A DNA stretch of 64,000 bases from Dyella monticola (GTDB lineage Bacteria; Pseudomonadota; Gammaproteobacteria; Xanthomonadales; Rhodanobacteraceae), in NCBI RefSeq assembly GCF_003363155.1, contig NZ_QRBE01000018.1, positions 1 through 64,000 on the forward strand. The letters run 5' to 3'. How positions within the stretch are numbered: position 1 is the first letter of the stretch; every line of letters begins with the position of its first letter. The position numbers and the translations under genes were made by a program. This document shows, one piece after another, positions 46,016 through 53,443 of the stretch. The notes beneath the pieces are model-generated. The model made no database searches. It saw only the letters and a program-made list of their open reading frames with translations, and was not told the DNA's origin.

Positions 46016-46153
46016 TCAGCCCGCACCTCCGTTGGTAATGAGGAGTACGAGTACAAGGGAAATAAGAAGGAGGCCGGCGAACGGCAGCGCGTCCGTTATC
46101 GTCGGAGGACGAATGGCGCGGGTGGTATAGCGGTGGCTGTTGCGCTGCGGCAT
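46016..46153 (-). CDS. leader peptide of the leu-ilv operon
   Basis: A 45-codon open frame whose product has the stretch LLLISLVLVLLI at residues 28-39, eleven of twelve codons being Leu, Ile or Val (CTC CTT CTT ATT TCC CTT and so on). It ends at TGA (46018-46016), 46 bases before the attenuator terminator. Ribosome stalling on these codons during starvation would let transcription continue. No Shine-Dalgarno sequence precedes the ATG, and the -10 box ends 7 bases before it, so the message appears leaderless. The first 27 residues are not known from other leader peptides. Confidence 0.88.
   Translation of the reverse strand: MPQRNSHRYTTRAIRPPTITDALPFAGLLLISLVLVLLITNGGAG
46020..46027 (-). promoter_or_regulatory. 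antiterminator segment
   Basis: On the minus strand GGTGCGGG at the end of the leader peptide reading frame is exactly complementary to CCCGCACC in the 5' arm of the terminator (45967-45960). If a ribosome stalls upstream at the Leu/Ile/Val codons this segment is free to pair and prevent the terminator; if translation reaches the stop codon the segment is covered. Confidence 0.7.
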
Positions 46154-46160
46154 GTCGTCG

Positions 46161-46190
46161 ACCGTACGGCACACTGTGCGAGCGTGTCAA
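46161..46190 (-). promoter_or_regulatory. promoter of the leu-ilv operon
   Basis: On the minus strand a perfect -35 box TTGACA (46190-46185), preceded by an A-rich stretch, is followed after 18 bases by TACGGT (46166-46161), which keeps the TA at the start and the T at the end of the -10 consensus. Transcription should begin close to the leader peptide ATG at 46153. Confidence 0.6.
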
Positions 46191-46539
46191 CTCTTTTTTT
46201 ATGAGAAATTTTCCGAATTGTCAGACGAGACCTATTTGGATGGCTAAACATCTAGATGTATCAAGCACTCGCGGACATTTTGGTTTCATGCGCAACCATG
46301 AGTTGTTGCAATGGAAACAAAAATAAACAACGTGTTTATGCACACTAGCTGTGCTCGAAGCGAGGTCAGCGTCATTTCGGCAAGGGTTATCGCCTCGCCG
46401 TGACGACGAACGATTCAAGCAGGTTCCGCGCTTTCTTCGACTATCGGCGTCGAACTGCAATTAGTGCGATTTTCGCTTACATAACCATGGGTCGTTTGCC
46501 TCTATGCTTCCCTCTTTAACTGAATCGAAGAGGCGAATC
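46191..46539. other. AT-rich divergent intergenic region with two palindromes
   Basis: No gene seen. The stretch is noticeably AT-richer than its surroundings. Perfect palindromes are ACATCTAGATGT (46248-46259) and ATAAACA-ACG-TGTTTAT (46323-46339). They lie between the divergent leu-ilv promoter and the SDR gene at 46540 and could be regulator binding sites for either. Confidence 0.5.
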
Positions 46540-47283
46540 ATGAGGGCCCATCTCGACGGCAAAGTGGCCTTCGTGACGGGTGGTGCTCGCGGTATCGGCG
46601 GCGCCATCGTGCGCGGCCTCGCGCGCGATGGCGCAGCGGCCGCATTCACCTATCGGGGTTCGACCGCCAAGACGGTAGCACTGGCGGCCAGCATCAAGGA
46701 GGCCGGAGGCCAGATCCTCGCGATCCAGTCCGATGCGGGCGACGCTACCGCCCTGACGCAGGCGATTAATCAGGCGGCAAGCCACTTCGACAAGATCGAC
46801 ATCCTGGTCAACAACGCCGGAGTGTTGAAGTTTGGCCCCATCGATACGTTGACGCTGGAAGACTTTGATCAGACGGTCGACGTGAATGTGAGGGCAGTGT
46901 TCGTCGCGAGCCAGGCGGTACTGCCGCACATGGGCGCAGGCGGCAGGATCATCAACATCGGCAGCACCAAAGCGGACCGTATGCCGGTTACCGGTGGCGC
47001 CATCTATGCGATGAGTAAATCCGCCCTCAAGGGTCTCGTGCAAGGTATGGCGCGTGACCTTGGGCCGCGCGGCACCACGGTCAACAACGTGCAGCCCGGC
47101 CCGGTCAACACCGACATGAACCCCGCGGAAAGCGAGTATGCGAAGGAGCTCCATCGCATGATGGCGCTGTCGCGTCACGCAGAAGCGGATGAGATCGCCG
47201 GCATGGTGGCGTACGTTGCGAGTCCGGAGGCGGGGTTCGTCACCGGGGCCAATCTGATGATCGATGGTGGATTCAGTGCTTAG
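46540..47283 (+). CDS. short-chain dehydrogenase/reductase
   Basis: A 247-residue classical SDR. The NAD(P)-binding motif TGGARGIGG lies at 13-21, NNAG at about 88-91 and the catalytic YAMSK at about 151-155. The C-terminal GANLMIDGGFSA is typical. The substrate cannot be assigned. The start at 46540 has AGAGG about 8 bases before it; an earlier in-frame ATG at 46504 has none. It follows a long AT-rich control region and converges with a GNAT acetyltransferase, with 2 bases between stop codons. Confidence 0.88.
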   Translation: MRAHLDGKVAFVTGGARGIGGAIVRGLARDGAAAAFTYRGSTAKTVALAASIKEAGGQILAIQSDAGDATALTQAINQAASHFDKIDILVNNAGVLKFGPIDTLTLEDFDQTVDVNVRAVFVASQAVLPHMGAGGRIINIGSTKADRMPVTGGAIYAMSKSALKGLVQGMARDLGPRGTTVNNVQPGPVNTDMNPAESEYAKELHRMMALSRHAEADEIAGMVAYVASPEAGFVTGANLMIDGGFSA

Positions 47284-47285
47284 CG

Positions 47286-47876
47286 TTATGCGCTCAATCG
47301 CGCCAAACGCATATCCAGCCAGCGCTGCACGTCCGGCCACTCGCTGGCAAGGATGGAATAGCACACCGTGTCACGCAGCGTGCCATCGGGCCGACGCTTG
47401 TGATTGCGCAGTACGCCATCCTTATGTCCACCCAGGCGCTCGATGGCGCGTTGCGAATCGAGGTTGCGGTGATCGGTGTGGAACTCCACCGCCACGCAAT
47501 TCAACCCTTCGAAGCCGTGCTTGAGCAGCAGGCGCTTGCAGGCGGTGTTGAGATGGCTTTTCTGCCAGCGCTTGGCATACCAGGTATAGCCGATGGCGAT
47601 GCGTGGCAGCTCCGGGTCGAAATCGTAGAAGCGGGTGGTGCCGACGATCTGCCCGCTGCTTTTTTCCCGCACAGCGAAGGGCAGCATACGGTTCGCGGCC
47701 AAGCCGGCTAGCGCCTTCTCCACGTAAGCGTGCGCTTGGCCCGGGGCCGGTGCGCTGGTGAACCACAGGTTCCACAGTTCGCCATCGGCCGCGGCGGCTT
47801 CCAGATCGGGCACGTGCTGCACGCCCAGCGGCTCGAGACGAACGTAGTCGTCCTGAAGGATGGTCGGGGCGAGCAT
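47286..47876 (-). CDS. GNAT family N-acetyltransferase
   Basis: A 196-residue acetyltransferase of the RimJ/RimL-like group. It opens [20 protein letters not shown] and has [20 protein letters not shown], close to the acetyl-CoA loop, and [20 protein letters not shown], the family's C-terminal signature with N-x-x-S-x-x-A-x-x-x-x-G. It probably acetylates a protein N-terminus or a small amine. The start at 47876 lies 2 bases from the end of the YdcH-like gene, so the two may be co-transcribed. Confidence 0.85.
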   Translation of the reverse strand: MLAPTILQDDYVRLEPLGVQHVPDLEAAAADGELWNLWFTSAPAPGQAHAYVEKALAGLAANRMLPFAVREKSSGQIVGTTRFYDFDPELPRIAIGYTWYAKRWQKSHLNTACKRLLLKHGFEGLNCVAVEFHTDHRNLDSQRAIERLGGHKDGVLRNHKRRPDGTLRDTVCYSILASEWPDVQRWLDMRLARLSA

Positions 47877-47878
47877 TC

Positions 47879-48112
47879 TTAAGCGTCCAGGTCCGGGATC
47901 AGCTTGCTTTCCAGGCGCGCGATGGCGTCCTTGAGCAGCAGCTTGCGCTTCTTCATGCGGGTGATCTGCAGCTCGTCGCAACCCAGGGAGGCGGACAGCT
48001 GCTGGATGGTCGCGTCCAGGTCGCGATGTTCCTGGCGCAATTCGGCCAGAAGATGGGCGATCTGGGCGGGATCCTGGGCCTGCATGGGCGGTGTCGCGAG
48101 GGAGGTGGTCAT
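47879..48112 (-). CDS. YdcH/DUF465-like small coiled-coil protein
   Basis: A 77-residue helical protein. The C-terminal [20 protein letters not shown] is the DUF465 (YdcH) signature of Lys-rich helices, preceded by a heptad-like region ([20 protein letters not shown]). Function is unknown in the family. I took the ATG at 48112, although one nine codons later (48085) is possible; neither has a clear ribosome site. It is divergent from ttcA. Confidence 0.75.
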   Translation of the reverse strand: MTTSLATPPMQAQDPAQIAHLLAELRQEHRDLDATIQQLSASLGCDELQITRMKKRKLLLKDAIARLESKLIPDLDA

Positions 48113-48193
48113 CGAAGCTGTAATTGTAACGCGCCCGGACATCATCGGCGGGCCGGGTACAATACGCGCTTGCCCGCCGTACCCGTGCCTGCC

Positions 48194-49075
48194 ATGTCCG
48201 CCCAACCCGAGGCTCCTGTACCCGATATCGCCCGCAAGCGCGCCTATGAAGCCGCCAAGCTGGCCAAGCGCCTGCGCCATCAAGTGGGACAGGCCATCGC
48301 CGACTTCAACATGATCGAAGACGGCGACAAGGTGATGGTGTGCCTGTCCGGCGGCAAAGATTCCTACACCCTGCTCGATGTGCTGCTGTCGCTCAAGGCC
48401 AAGGCGCCGGTGCGCTTCGAGCTGATCGCGGTGAATCTCGACCAGAAACAGCCGGGCTTTCCTGAACGCGTGCTGCCGCAGTACCTCACCGAGCGGGGCG
48501 TGCCGTTCCACATCATCGAGCAGGACACCTACAGCACGGTCACCCGGGTGATTCCCGAAGGCAAGACCATGTGCAGCCTGTGTTCGCGCCTGCGCCGCGG
48601 TGCGTTGTACAACTGGGCGGCCGAGAACGGCATCACCAAGATCGCCTTGGGCCATCACCGCGACGATATCCTGGCCACGTTCTTCCTCAACCTGTTCCAT
48701 CAGGCCAGCCTGAAGGCGATGCCGCCTAAGCTGCGTTCGGACGACGGCTGCCATGTAGTGATCCGCCCGCTTGCGTATTGCAGGGAAAACGACATTGCCG
48801 AGTATGCCGAGCATAGGCAGTTCCCCATCATTCCCTGTAACCTCTGCGGTTCGCAGGAAAATTTGCAGCGTAAGGCGGTGGGTCGGATGCTGCAGGAGTG
48901 GGATCGTCAATATCCCGGACGCAGCGAAACCATGTTTCGCGCGCTCGGCAACGTGGCATCCTCGCACTTGGCCGACCGCAAGCTGTTCGACTTCACGTCG
49001 CTGGGTTCGCGTGACGGTGCCTTGCGTGCGGATGTCCATGGCTGGCTTGCCGGCGGCGAGGACGAAAACCATTAG
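48194..49075 (+). CDS. ttcA: tRNA 2-thiocytidine biosynthesis protein TtcA
   Basis: A 293-residue PP-loop ATPase that thiolates C32 of some tRNAs. The PP-loop SGGKDS lies at 52-57 and the Fe-S cysteines are C127 and C130 in MCSLC and a third in PCNLCGSQ. The ATP segment [11 protein letters not shown] is also present. The start at 48194 ([11 protein letters not shown]) has no strong ribosome site. It is followed after 57 bases by an aminotransferase gene. Confidence 0.95.
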   Translation: MSAQPEAPVPDIARKRAYEAAKLAKRLRHQVGQAIADFNMIEDGDKVMVCLSGGKDSYTLLDVLLSLKAKAPVRFELIAVNLDQKQPGFPERVLPQYLTERGVPFHIIEQDTYSTVTRVIPEGKTMCSLCSRLRRGALYNWAAENGITKIALGHHRDDILATFFLNLFHQASLKAMPPKLRSDDGCHVVIRPLAYCRENDIAEYAEHRQFPIIPCNLCGSQENLQRKAVGRMLQEWDRQYPGRSETMFRALGNVASSHLADRKLFDFTSLGSRDGALRADVHGWLAGGEDENH

Positions 49076-49132
49076 AATTCAGGCGGACGTTTAGACGTCC
49101 ATATTCCTTTTCCTTTTGCATCGAGTAGAACC

Positions 49133-50332
49133 GTGTCCCATTTCGCATCCGTTGAAATGACCCCAGGCGATCCGATCCTGGGTCTTACTGAAGCCTTCGT
49201 AGCCGATCCGCGCCCCGGCAAGGTCAATCTGGGCGTGGGCATCTATTACGACGAAAGCGGCCGCATTCCGGTGCTGCGTGCCGTGCGCCAGGTGGAAGAG
49301 GCCTTGGCGAAAGAATCGCTGCCGCGCGGCTATCTGCCCATCGATGGCTTGCCTGCCTACACGCAGGCCACGCAGAAGCTAGTGTTCGGCCCGGAATCGC
49401 CACTGCTGGCGGCCGGCCGCGTGGCGACCTCGCAGACCATTGGCGGCAGCGGTGCGCTGCGCGTCGGGGCGGAGCTACTGAAGAAGGCACTGCCCAACGC
49501 CAAAGTGGCGATCAGCAGCCCAAGCTGGGAAAACCACCGCGTGGTGTTCAACGCCGCCGGTTTCGAGGTGGTGGATTACGCCTACTACGATGCCGCCACG
49601 CACGGCGTGAATTTTCCCGGCATGCTGGCCGATCTGAACAAGCTGGAGCCCGGCACGGTGGTGCTGCTGCATGCGTGCTGCCATAACCCCACCGGCGTGG
49701 ATCTCTCGGCCGAACAGTGGAAACAAGTCGTTGCGGTGGTGAAGGATCGCAAGCTGCTGCCCTTCATCGACATGGCCTACCAAGGCTTCGACAAGGGCAT
49801 CGACGAGGATGCCACCGCGGTGCGTCTGTTTGCCGCGTCGGGCATCGAATCATTCGTAGTGGCCAATTCGTACTCGAAGTCGTTCTCGCTGTACGGCGAG
49901 CGTGTGGGTGCGCTGTCGATCGTCGGCGCCACGCGCGATGAAGCGCTGCGGGTGCAATCGCTGGTCAAGCGCATCATCCGTTCTATTTATTCCAGCCCCG
50001 CCACCCATGGTGGCGCGCTGGTGGCGGGTGTGCTGAACAGCGCGGAGCTACGCGCACTATGGGAGCAGGAACTCACCGAAATGCGCGAACGCATCCATGC
50101 GATGCGTGCCGGCATGGTGGAAAAACTGGCCACCCATGGCGCGTCGCAGTTCAGCTTCATCCAGAAGCAGGCGGGCATGTTCTCGTACTCGGGTTTGAAC
50201 AAGGCGCAAGTGGATCGTTTGCGTGAAGAGCATGCGATCTATGCCATCGGTACGGGACGCATCTGCGTGGCGGCATTGAACCGCAACAATCTCGACAATG
50301 TCGTTGCGGCCGTCGCCGCCGTCATTCGCTAA
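49133..50332 (+). CDS. aromatic/aspartate aminotransferase
   Basis: A 399-residue class I aminotransferase of the AspC/TyrB group. Family stretches DPILGLTEAFVADPRPGKVN, LLHACCHNPTGVDL and the PLP lysine in SYSKSFSLYGERVGALS (about 248) are present. It should transaminate aspartate or the aromatic amino acids with 2-oxoglutarate; sequence alone does not separate AspC from TyrB. The start is a GTG at 49133, supported by the position of the fold; only a weak GAGTAG precedes it. Confidence 0.9.
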   Translation: MSHFASVEMTPGDPILGLTEAFVADPRPGKVNLGVGIYYDESGRIPVLRAVRQVEEALAKESLPRGYLPIDGLPAYTQATQKLVFGPESPLLAAGRVATSQTIGGSGALRVGAELLKKALPNAKVAISSPSWENHRVVFNAAGFEVVDYAYYDAATHGVNFPGMLADLNKLEPGTVVLLHACCHNPTGVDLSAEQWKQVVAVVKDRKLLPFIDMAYQGFDKGIDEDATAVRLFAASGIESFVVANSYSKSFSLYGERVGALSIVGATRDEALRVQSLVKRIIRSIYSSPATHGGALVAGVLNSAELRALWEQELTEMRERIHAMRAGMVEKLATHGASQFSFIQKQAGMFSYSGLNKAQVDRLREEHAIYAIGTGRICVAALNRNNLDNVVAAVAAVIR

Positions 50333-50345
50333 TACCACCCTCACC

Positions 50346-50371
50346 GTCGCCCCGGCCTACGCCGGGGCCCA
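50346..50371. repeat. REP-like hairpin, copy 1
   Basis: GTCGCCCCGGC-CTAC-GCCGGGGCCCA forms a 7-base stem with a 4-base loop. An almost identical element is at 51398-51423; they lie on the two sides of rdgC in the same orientation. A further imperfect hairpin, GTCCTGGC...GGAC, follows at 50397-50419. Confidence 0.75.
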
Positions 50372-50442
50372 GTGGCGTTTCGCATAAAGACGCTGGGTCC
50401 TGGCGTGCGCCGGGAGGACGGAAACTCGCGACCGGATTCCGC

Positions 50443-51354
50443 ATGTTTTTCCGCAACCTCACGCTGTTCCGCTTTTCTCCATCCGTTGCCGAAGACCTCA
50501 AGCGCCTCGACGAAGCGCTCGGTGAACATCGCCTTCGCCCGTGTGGCCCGATGGAAATGGCTACACGTGGTTTCGTGCCGCCGGTCGGCCGCGGCGACGA
50601 CGCACCCATGACGCATGTAGTGAACGCATGCACGCTTGTTACGGTGGGTAGTGAAGAAAAACTGCTGCCCGCCGCGGTGGTGAACGACGAACTGCAGCGC
50701 AAGGTGCAGAAAATCGCCGAGGAAGAAGGCCGCAAAGTCGGCGGCCGCGAACGCAAACGCATCAAGGAAGACCTGCTCACCGAACTCCTGCCGCGCGCCT
50801 TCGTGCGCAGCGCGCGCATGTCCGCCTATGTCGATCGCAAGAACGGCTGGCTGGTGCTCGATACATCCAGTCGCAAGAGCGCCGAAAATGCACTGACGCA
50901 GGTGCGTGAAGCACTCGGCAGTTTTCCGGCCGTGCCGCTCGCGCCGGAAGAGGGCCCGCGTGCGCTGATGACCGACTGGCTGGCCAGCGGCAACCTGCCC
51001 GGCGGCCTTGTGCTCGGCGACGAATGCGAACTGCGCGATCCGGCAACGGCCACCGGCGCGATCGCGCGTTGTCGTCGTCAGGATCTCGACGCCGAAGAAG
51101 TGAAGGAACATCTGCGCAACGGCAAGCAGGTATTCCAGCTCGGCGTGATATTCGACGATCGCATCAGCTTCGTGCTGGGCGAAGATCTGGTGCTGCGCAA
51201 GTTGAAATTCCTCGATGCCGTACTCGACGAACTGGGCGACGGCCAGCAGGATGCCGCGGCGGAAATGGATGCGCGCTTCGCGTTGCTGACGCTGGAACTG
51301 GAGCGGTTGCTGGGCAAACTCGAAGAGTGGTTCGGGTTGCCGCGGCCGGAGTAA
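50443..51354 (+). CDS. rdgC: recombination-associated protein RdgC
   Basis: A 303-residue RdgC, the E. coli length. It starts MFFRNLTLFRFSPSVAEDLK and shows LPRAFVRSARMSAYVDRKNG, TDWLASGNLPGGLVLGDECE and RFALLTLELERLL, all family stretches. RdgC is a ring-shaped DNA-binding protein that restrains RecA. No strong ribosome site is visible; the start is set by the family N-terminus. REP-like hairpins flank the gene. Confidence 0.96.
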   Translation: MFFRNLTLFRFSPSVAEDLKRLDEALGEHRLRPCGPMEMATRGFVPPVGRGDDAPMTHVVNACTLVTVGSEEKLLPAAVVNDELQRKVQKIAEEEGRKVGGRERKRIKEDLLTELLPRAFVRSARMSAYVDRKNGWLVLDTSSRKSAENALTQVREALGSFPAVPLAPEEGPRALMTDWLASGNLPGGLVLGDECELRDPATATGAIARCRRQDLDAEEVKEHLRNGKQVFQLGVIFDDRISFVLGEDLVLRKLKFLDAVLDELGDGQQDAAAEMDARFALLTLELERLLGKLEEWFGLPRPE

Positions 51355-51690
51355 AAGCGCGAGCGCCGTCATCGCCAAACCTCGACACGCGTAGCTTGTC
51401 GCCCCGGCGAAAGCCGGGGCCCATGCCTTTAGGGGGTCACCAAGGCCGCCTTTCCTCGCTCTCCAAAGCAGGGCCATCAGTAGTCCGTCTTCACATGAAC
51501 ATCGGGCCCCAGGGGTGCCCACATCCCCTGGAGGAGGGGGAGAAAGCCGTCCCATGCCGCCTGAGACGCGCGCCAGATCGGGCTTCCTGTAGAAGGCTCA
51601 AAAAAGCCCTTGCGCGCAGCCCCGGCACCCCACATTCTGGCTGTGCCCAGGCCCCTCCCCGCGGTCCTGGGCGCAGTGAAAGGCAGGACC
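51355..51690. other. intergenic region downstream of rdgC
   Basis: Apart from REP-like copy 2 it holds no clear gene or promoter. It includes stretches such as GGAGGAGGGGGAGAAAG and a short AAAAAAG run, but I see no organised repeat or open frame that looks coding. Confidence 0.4.
51398..51423. repeat. REP-like hairpin, copy 2
   Basis: GTCGCCCCGGC-GAAA-GCCGGGGCCCA has the same arms as copy 1 with a GAAA tetraloop. The two copies are in the same orientation, 1052 bases apart. Confidence 0.75.
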
Positions 51691-52458
51691 ATGGCGTATC
51701 TCGACGGCGACTGGCTGGAGTTGGCAACCCCCAGCGGCAATACCATTCGTGTGCTCAAAGCTTCGCATCCGCGGGCGCGCCGATTGCGCCTGACGGTATC
51801 GACCAAAGGTGCACGCATCACCTACCCGCAAGGCACCCATCCTTCGCAGGTGAATGCGTTCTTGCGCCACAACGCGGACTGGCTGGAGAAGAAGCTCGGC
51901 GAACTCAATCTCGTCGTCGAGCCGCTGCCGCCGCTGCGCGTGGGTGTATCGCTCGAATTTCCACTGCGCGGCGAAACCACCACGCTCGATTGGGCTGAAG
52001 GTGCGTACCCGCGCGTAGTCGCTTATGAGGGTGGCATGACGCTGGAAATTCCGCGCCCGCACAGCCGCGCTCTACCGGTAGCCCGCGGTTTGCTCGCGTC
52101 CTATTTCGAAGCCCAGATCCGGCGGGACGTTTCGCGCTGGCTGGCCGGTTATGTGCCGCAGCTCGGGCTCGCGCCGACCGCCTTGCGCATTCGCCCGATG
52201 AAAAGCCTGTGGGGCAGCCTGGATACGCGCGATCGCATCAATCTCGATCTCGCCCTTGCACTCGCGCCGCCCGCTGCGTTGCGTTACGTGCTTGCGCACG
52301 AGCTGTGCCATTTGAAAGTGCGCAATCACTCGCCGCGCTTCTGGGCGCACGTGGAAGCTATTTTCCCGGATTGGCGCGAACAGCGCGATTGGCTGCGTCA
52401 GAACGGCGCCATGCTCAAAGCGGAATTGGACCGGCTCATCGCCGACGTCGCCGATTAA
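51691..52458 (+). CDS. YgjP/SprT-like M48-type metallopeptidase
   Basis: A 255-residue cytoplasmic zinc-peptidase-like protein of the YgjP/DUF45 group. The zinc motif HELCH (His203-His207) is followed by His213 in NHSPRFW, the usual third ligand. Upstream, RIRPMKSLWGSLDTRDRINL is the family signature. The N-terminal half contains beta-rich segments with basic RARRLRLTVS. AAGGCAGG lies about 5 bases before the ATG at 51691; an earlier in-frame start at 51610 would add 27 low-complexity residues. The function of the family is not settled. Confidence 0.85.
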   Translation: MAYLDGDWLELATPSGNTIRVLKASHPRARRLRLTVSTKGARITYPQGTHPSQVNAFLRHNADWLEKKLGELNLVVEPLPPLRVGVSLEFPLRGETTTLDWAEGAYPRVVAYEGGMTLEIPRPHSRALPVARGLLASYFEAQIRRDVSRWLAGYVPQLGLAPTALRIRPMKSLWGSLDTRDRINLDLALALAPPAALRYVLAHELCHLKVRNHSPRFWAHVEAIFPDWREQRDWLRQNGAMLKAELDRLIADVAD

Positions 52459-52770
52459 CGCGTTCGCCATGCGATCGTGATCGGGGGCGAGCGCGATGCG
52501 TTATCACGGTGCAAACGACCTGCGCCGCACGCCACGCGTGCAATCGATAGGAGCGCGCGTTCGAACCAGGTTTAGCCTGTGACGAACGCGGTGGCAGCGT
52601 ATGGCATGCCGGTCACGCCATTGCACGCAGAGATTGCGTCCGATGTGCCGATCGATGAAGATCCGGTGCTGAACGTCGAGCGCGGTTTTCGTTGCGACGT
52701 TCGTCCCATGCAGGCAGCACTGCCGCAGGATAAGTGGGCGCGGCAGCTAATCGTTAGGAGGTAACGATGT
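52459..52770. other. intergenic region with a doubtful 61-codon frame
   Basis: No clear gene. A GTG-initiated open frame at 52579-52764 (61 residues, opening MTNAVAAYGMPV) ends inside the strong ribosome site of the next gene, which would fit translational coupling, but it has no ribosome site of its own and resembles no family I know. I do not call it. Confidence 0.4.
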
Positions 52771-53358
52771 ATGTCGTCCTTGCTTGATCTCGATCGATTG
52801 TTCCTGGGCATCTGGTCACTCTGGCTGCTTTACTGGCTCATCAGCTCATTTCGCGTAAAGCGCGCAGTGCGCGAGGAATCGCATGGCTCGCGCCTTGGCC
52901 GGCACACGATCCCCATCCTTATCGCGGTGGTGTTGCTGATGTATCGATTCGACGCGTTGAACGGTACTTTTTTCAATCGGCGATTCGTGCCCGATCAGCC
53001 ATGGATAGCGTGGTTGGGATTCGCGCTCGCCGTTCTCGGCCTGGCGTTCACGTGCTGGGCGCGCGTTATTTTGGGGCGTAACTGGAGCGGCATCGTGCAA
53101 CTCAAACAGGATCACGAGTTGATCGTGCGCGGCCCCTACCATTGGGTGCGCCACCCGATCTACACCGGCTTGCTGGTAGCCGTATCGGGCACGGCACTGG
53201 CCAACGGTGAGTGGCGTGCGCTGGTCAGTCTGGCGCTCATCGGGCTGGCGTTCTGGCTCAAACTTCGGCTGGAAGAGCGCTGGTTGTGCGAGCAGTTCGG
53301 CGACCAATATCGTCAATACATGCATCGCGTGAAGGCGCTCGTGCCAGGCGTGCTCTGA
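52771..53358 (+). CDS. isoprenylcysteine carboxyl methyltransferase-like membrane protein
   Basis: A 195-residue integral membrane protein with five or so hydrophobic helices, matching the ICMT/PEMT-type methyltransferase fold. The motif GPYHWVRHPIYTG and the C-terminal EERWLCEQFGDQYRQYM form the SAM-binding signature. Bacteria have no prenylated CaaX proteins of the eukaryotic kind, so the substrate is unknown. AGGAGGT lies 9-15 bases before the ATG, a very strong site. An overlapping ATG at 52767 leads only to a 6-codon frame. Confidence 0.8.
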   Translation: MSSLLDLDRLFLGIWSLWLLYWLISSFRVKRAVREESHGSRLGRHTIPILIAVVLLMYRFDALNGTFFNRRFVPDQPWIAWLGFALAVLGLAFTCWARVILGRNWSGIVQLKQDHELIVRGPYHWVRHPIYTGLLVAVSGTALANGEWRALVSLALIGLAFWLKLRLEERWLCEQFGDQYRQYMHRVKALVPGVL

Positions 53359-53443
53359 CTTCACCGATACTGCACGGTCGCCACCGTAGCGTTTATCGTC
53401 ATTGACATTGGGTGCCCTGTGTTTGCGCTAGGTACCCATCGAC

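Noticed and set aside
45987-46190. 67-codon minus-strand frame overlapping the leader region
   Set aside because: It overlaps the leader peptide in a different frame, starts inside the -35 box of the promoter and has no branched-chain codon run, so it is not the regulatory peptide.
52550-52575. GTTCGAACC stretch resembling a tRNA T loop
   Set aside because: The flanking five bases on each side do not pair, and no tRNA cloverleaf can be built around it.
52767-52787. ATG at 52767 as the start of a gene
   Set aside because: It opens a frame of only six codons (M-Y-V-V-L-A) before a stop; the ATG at 52771 with a better-spaced AGGAGGT is the true start.
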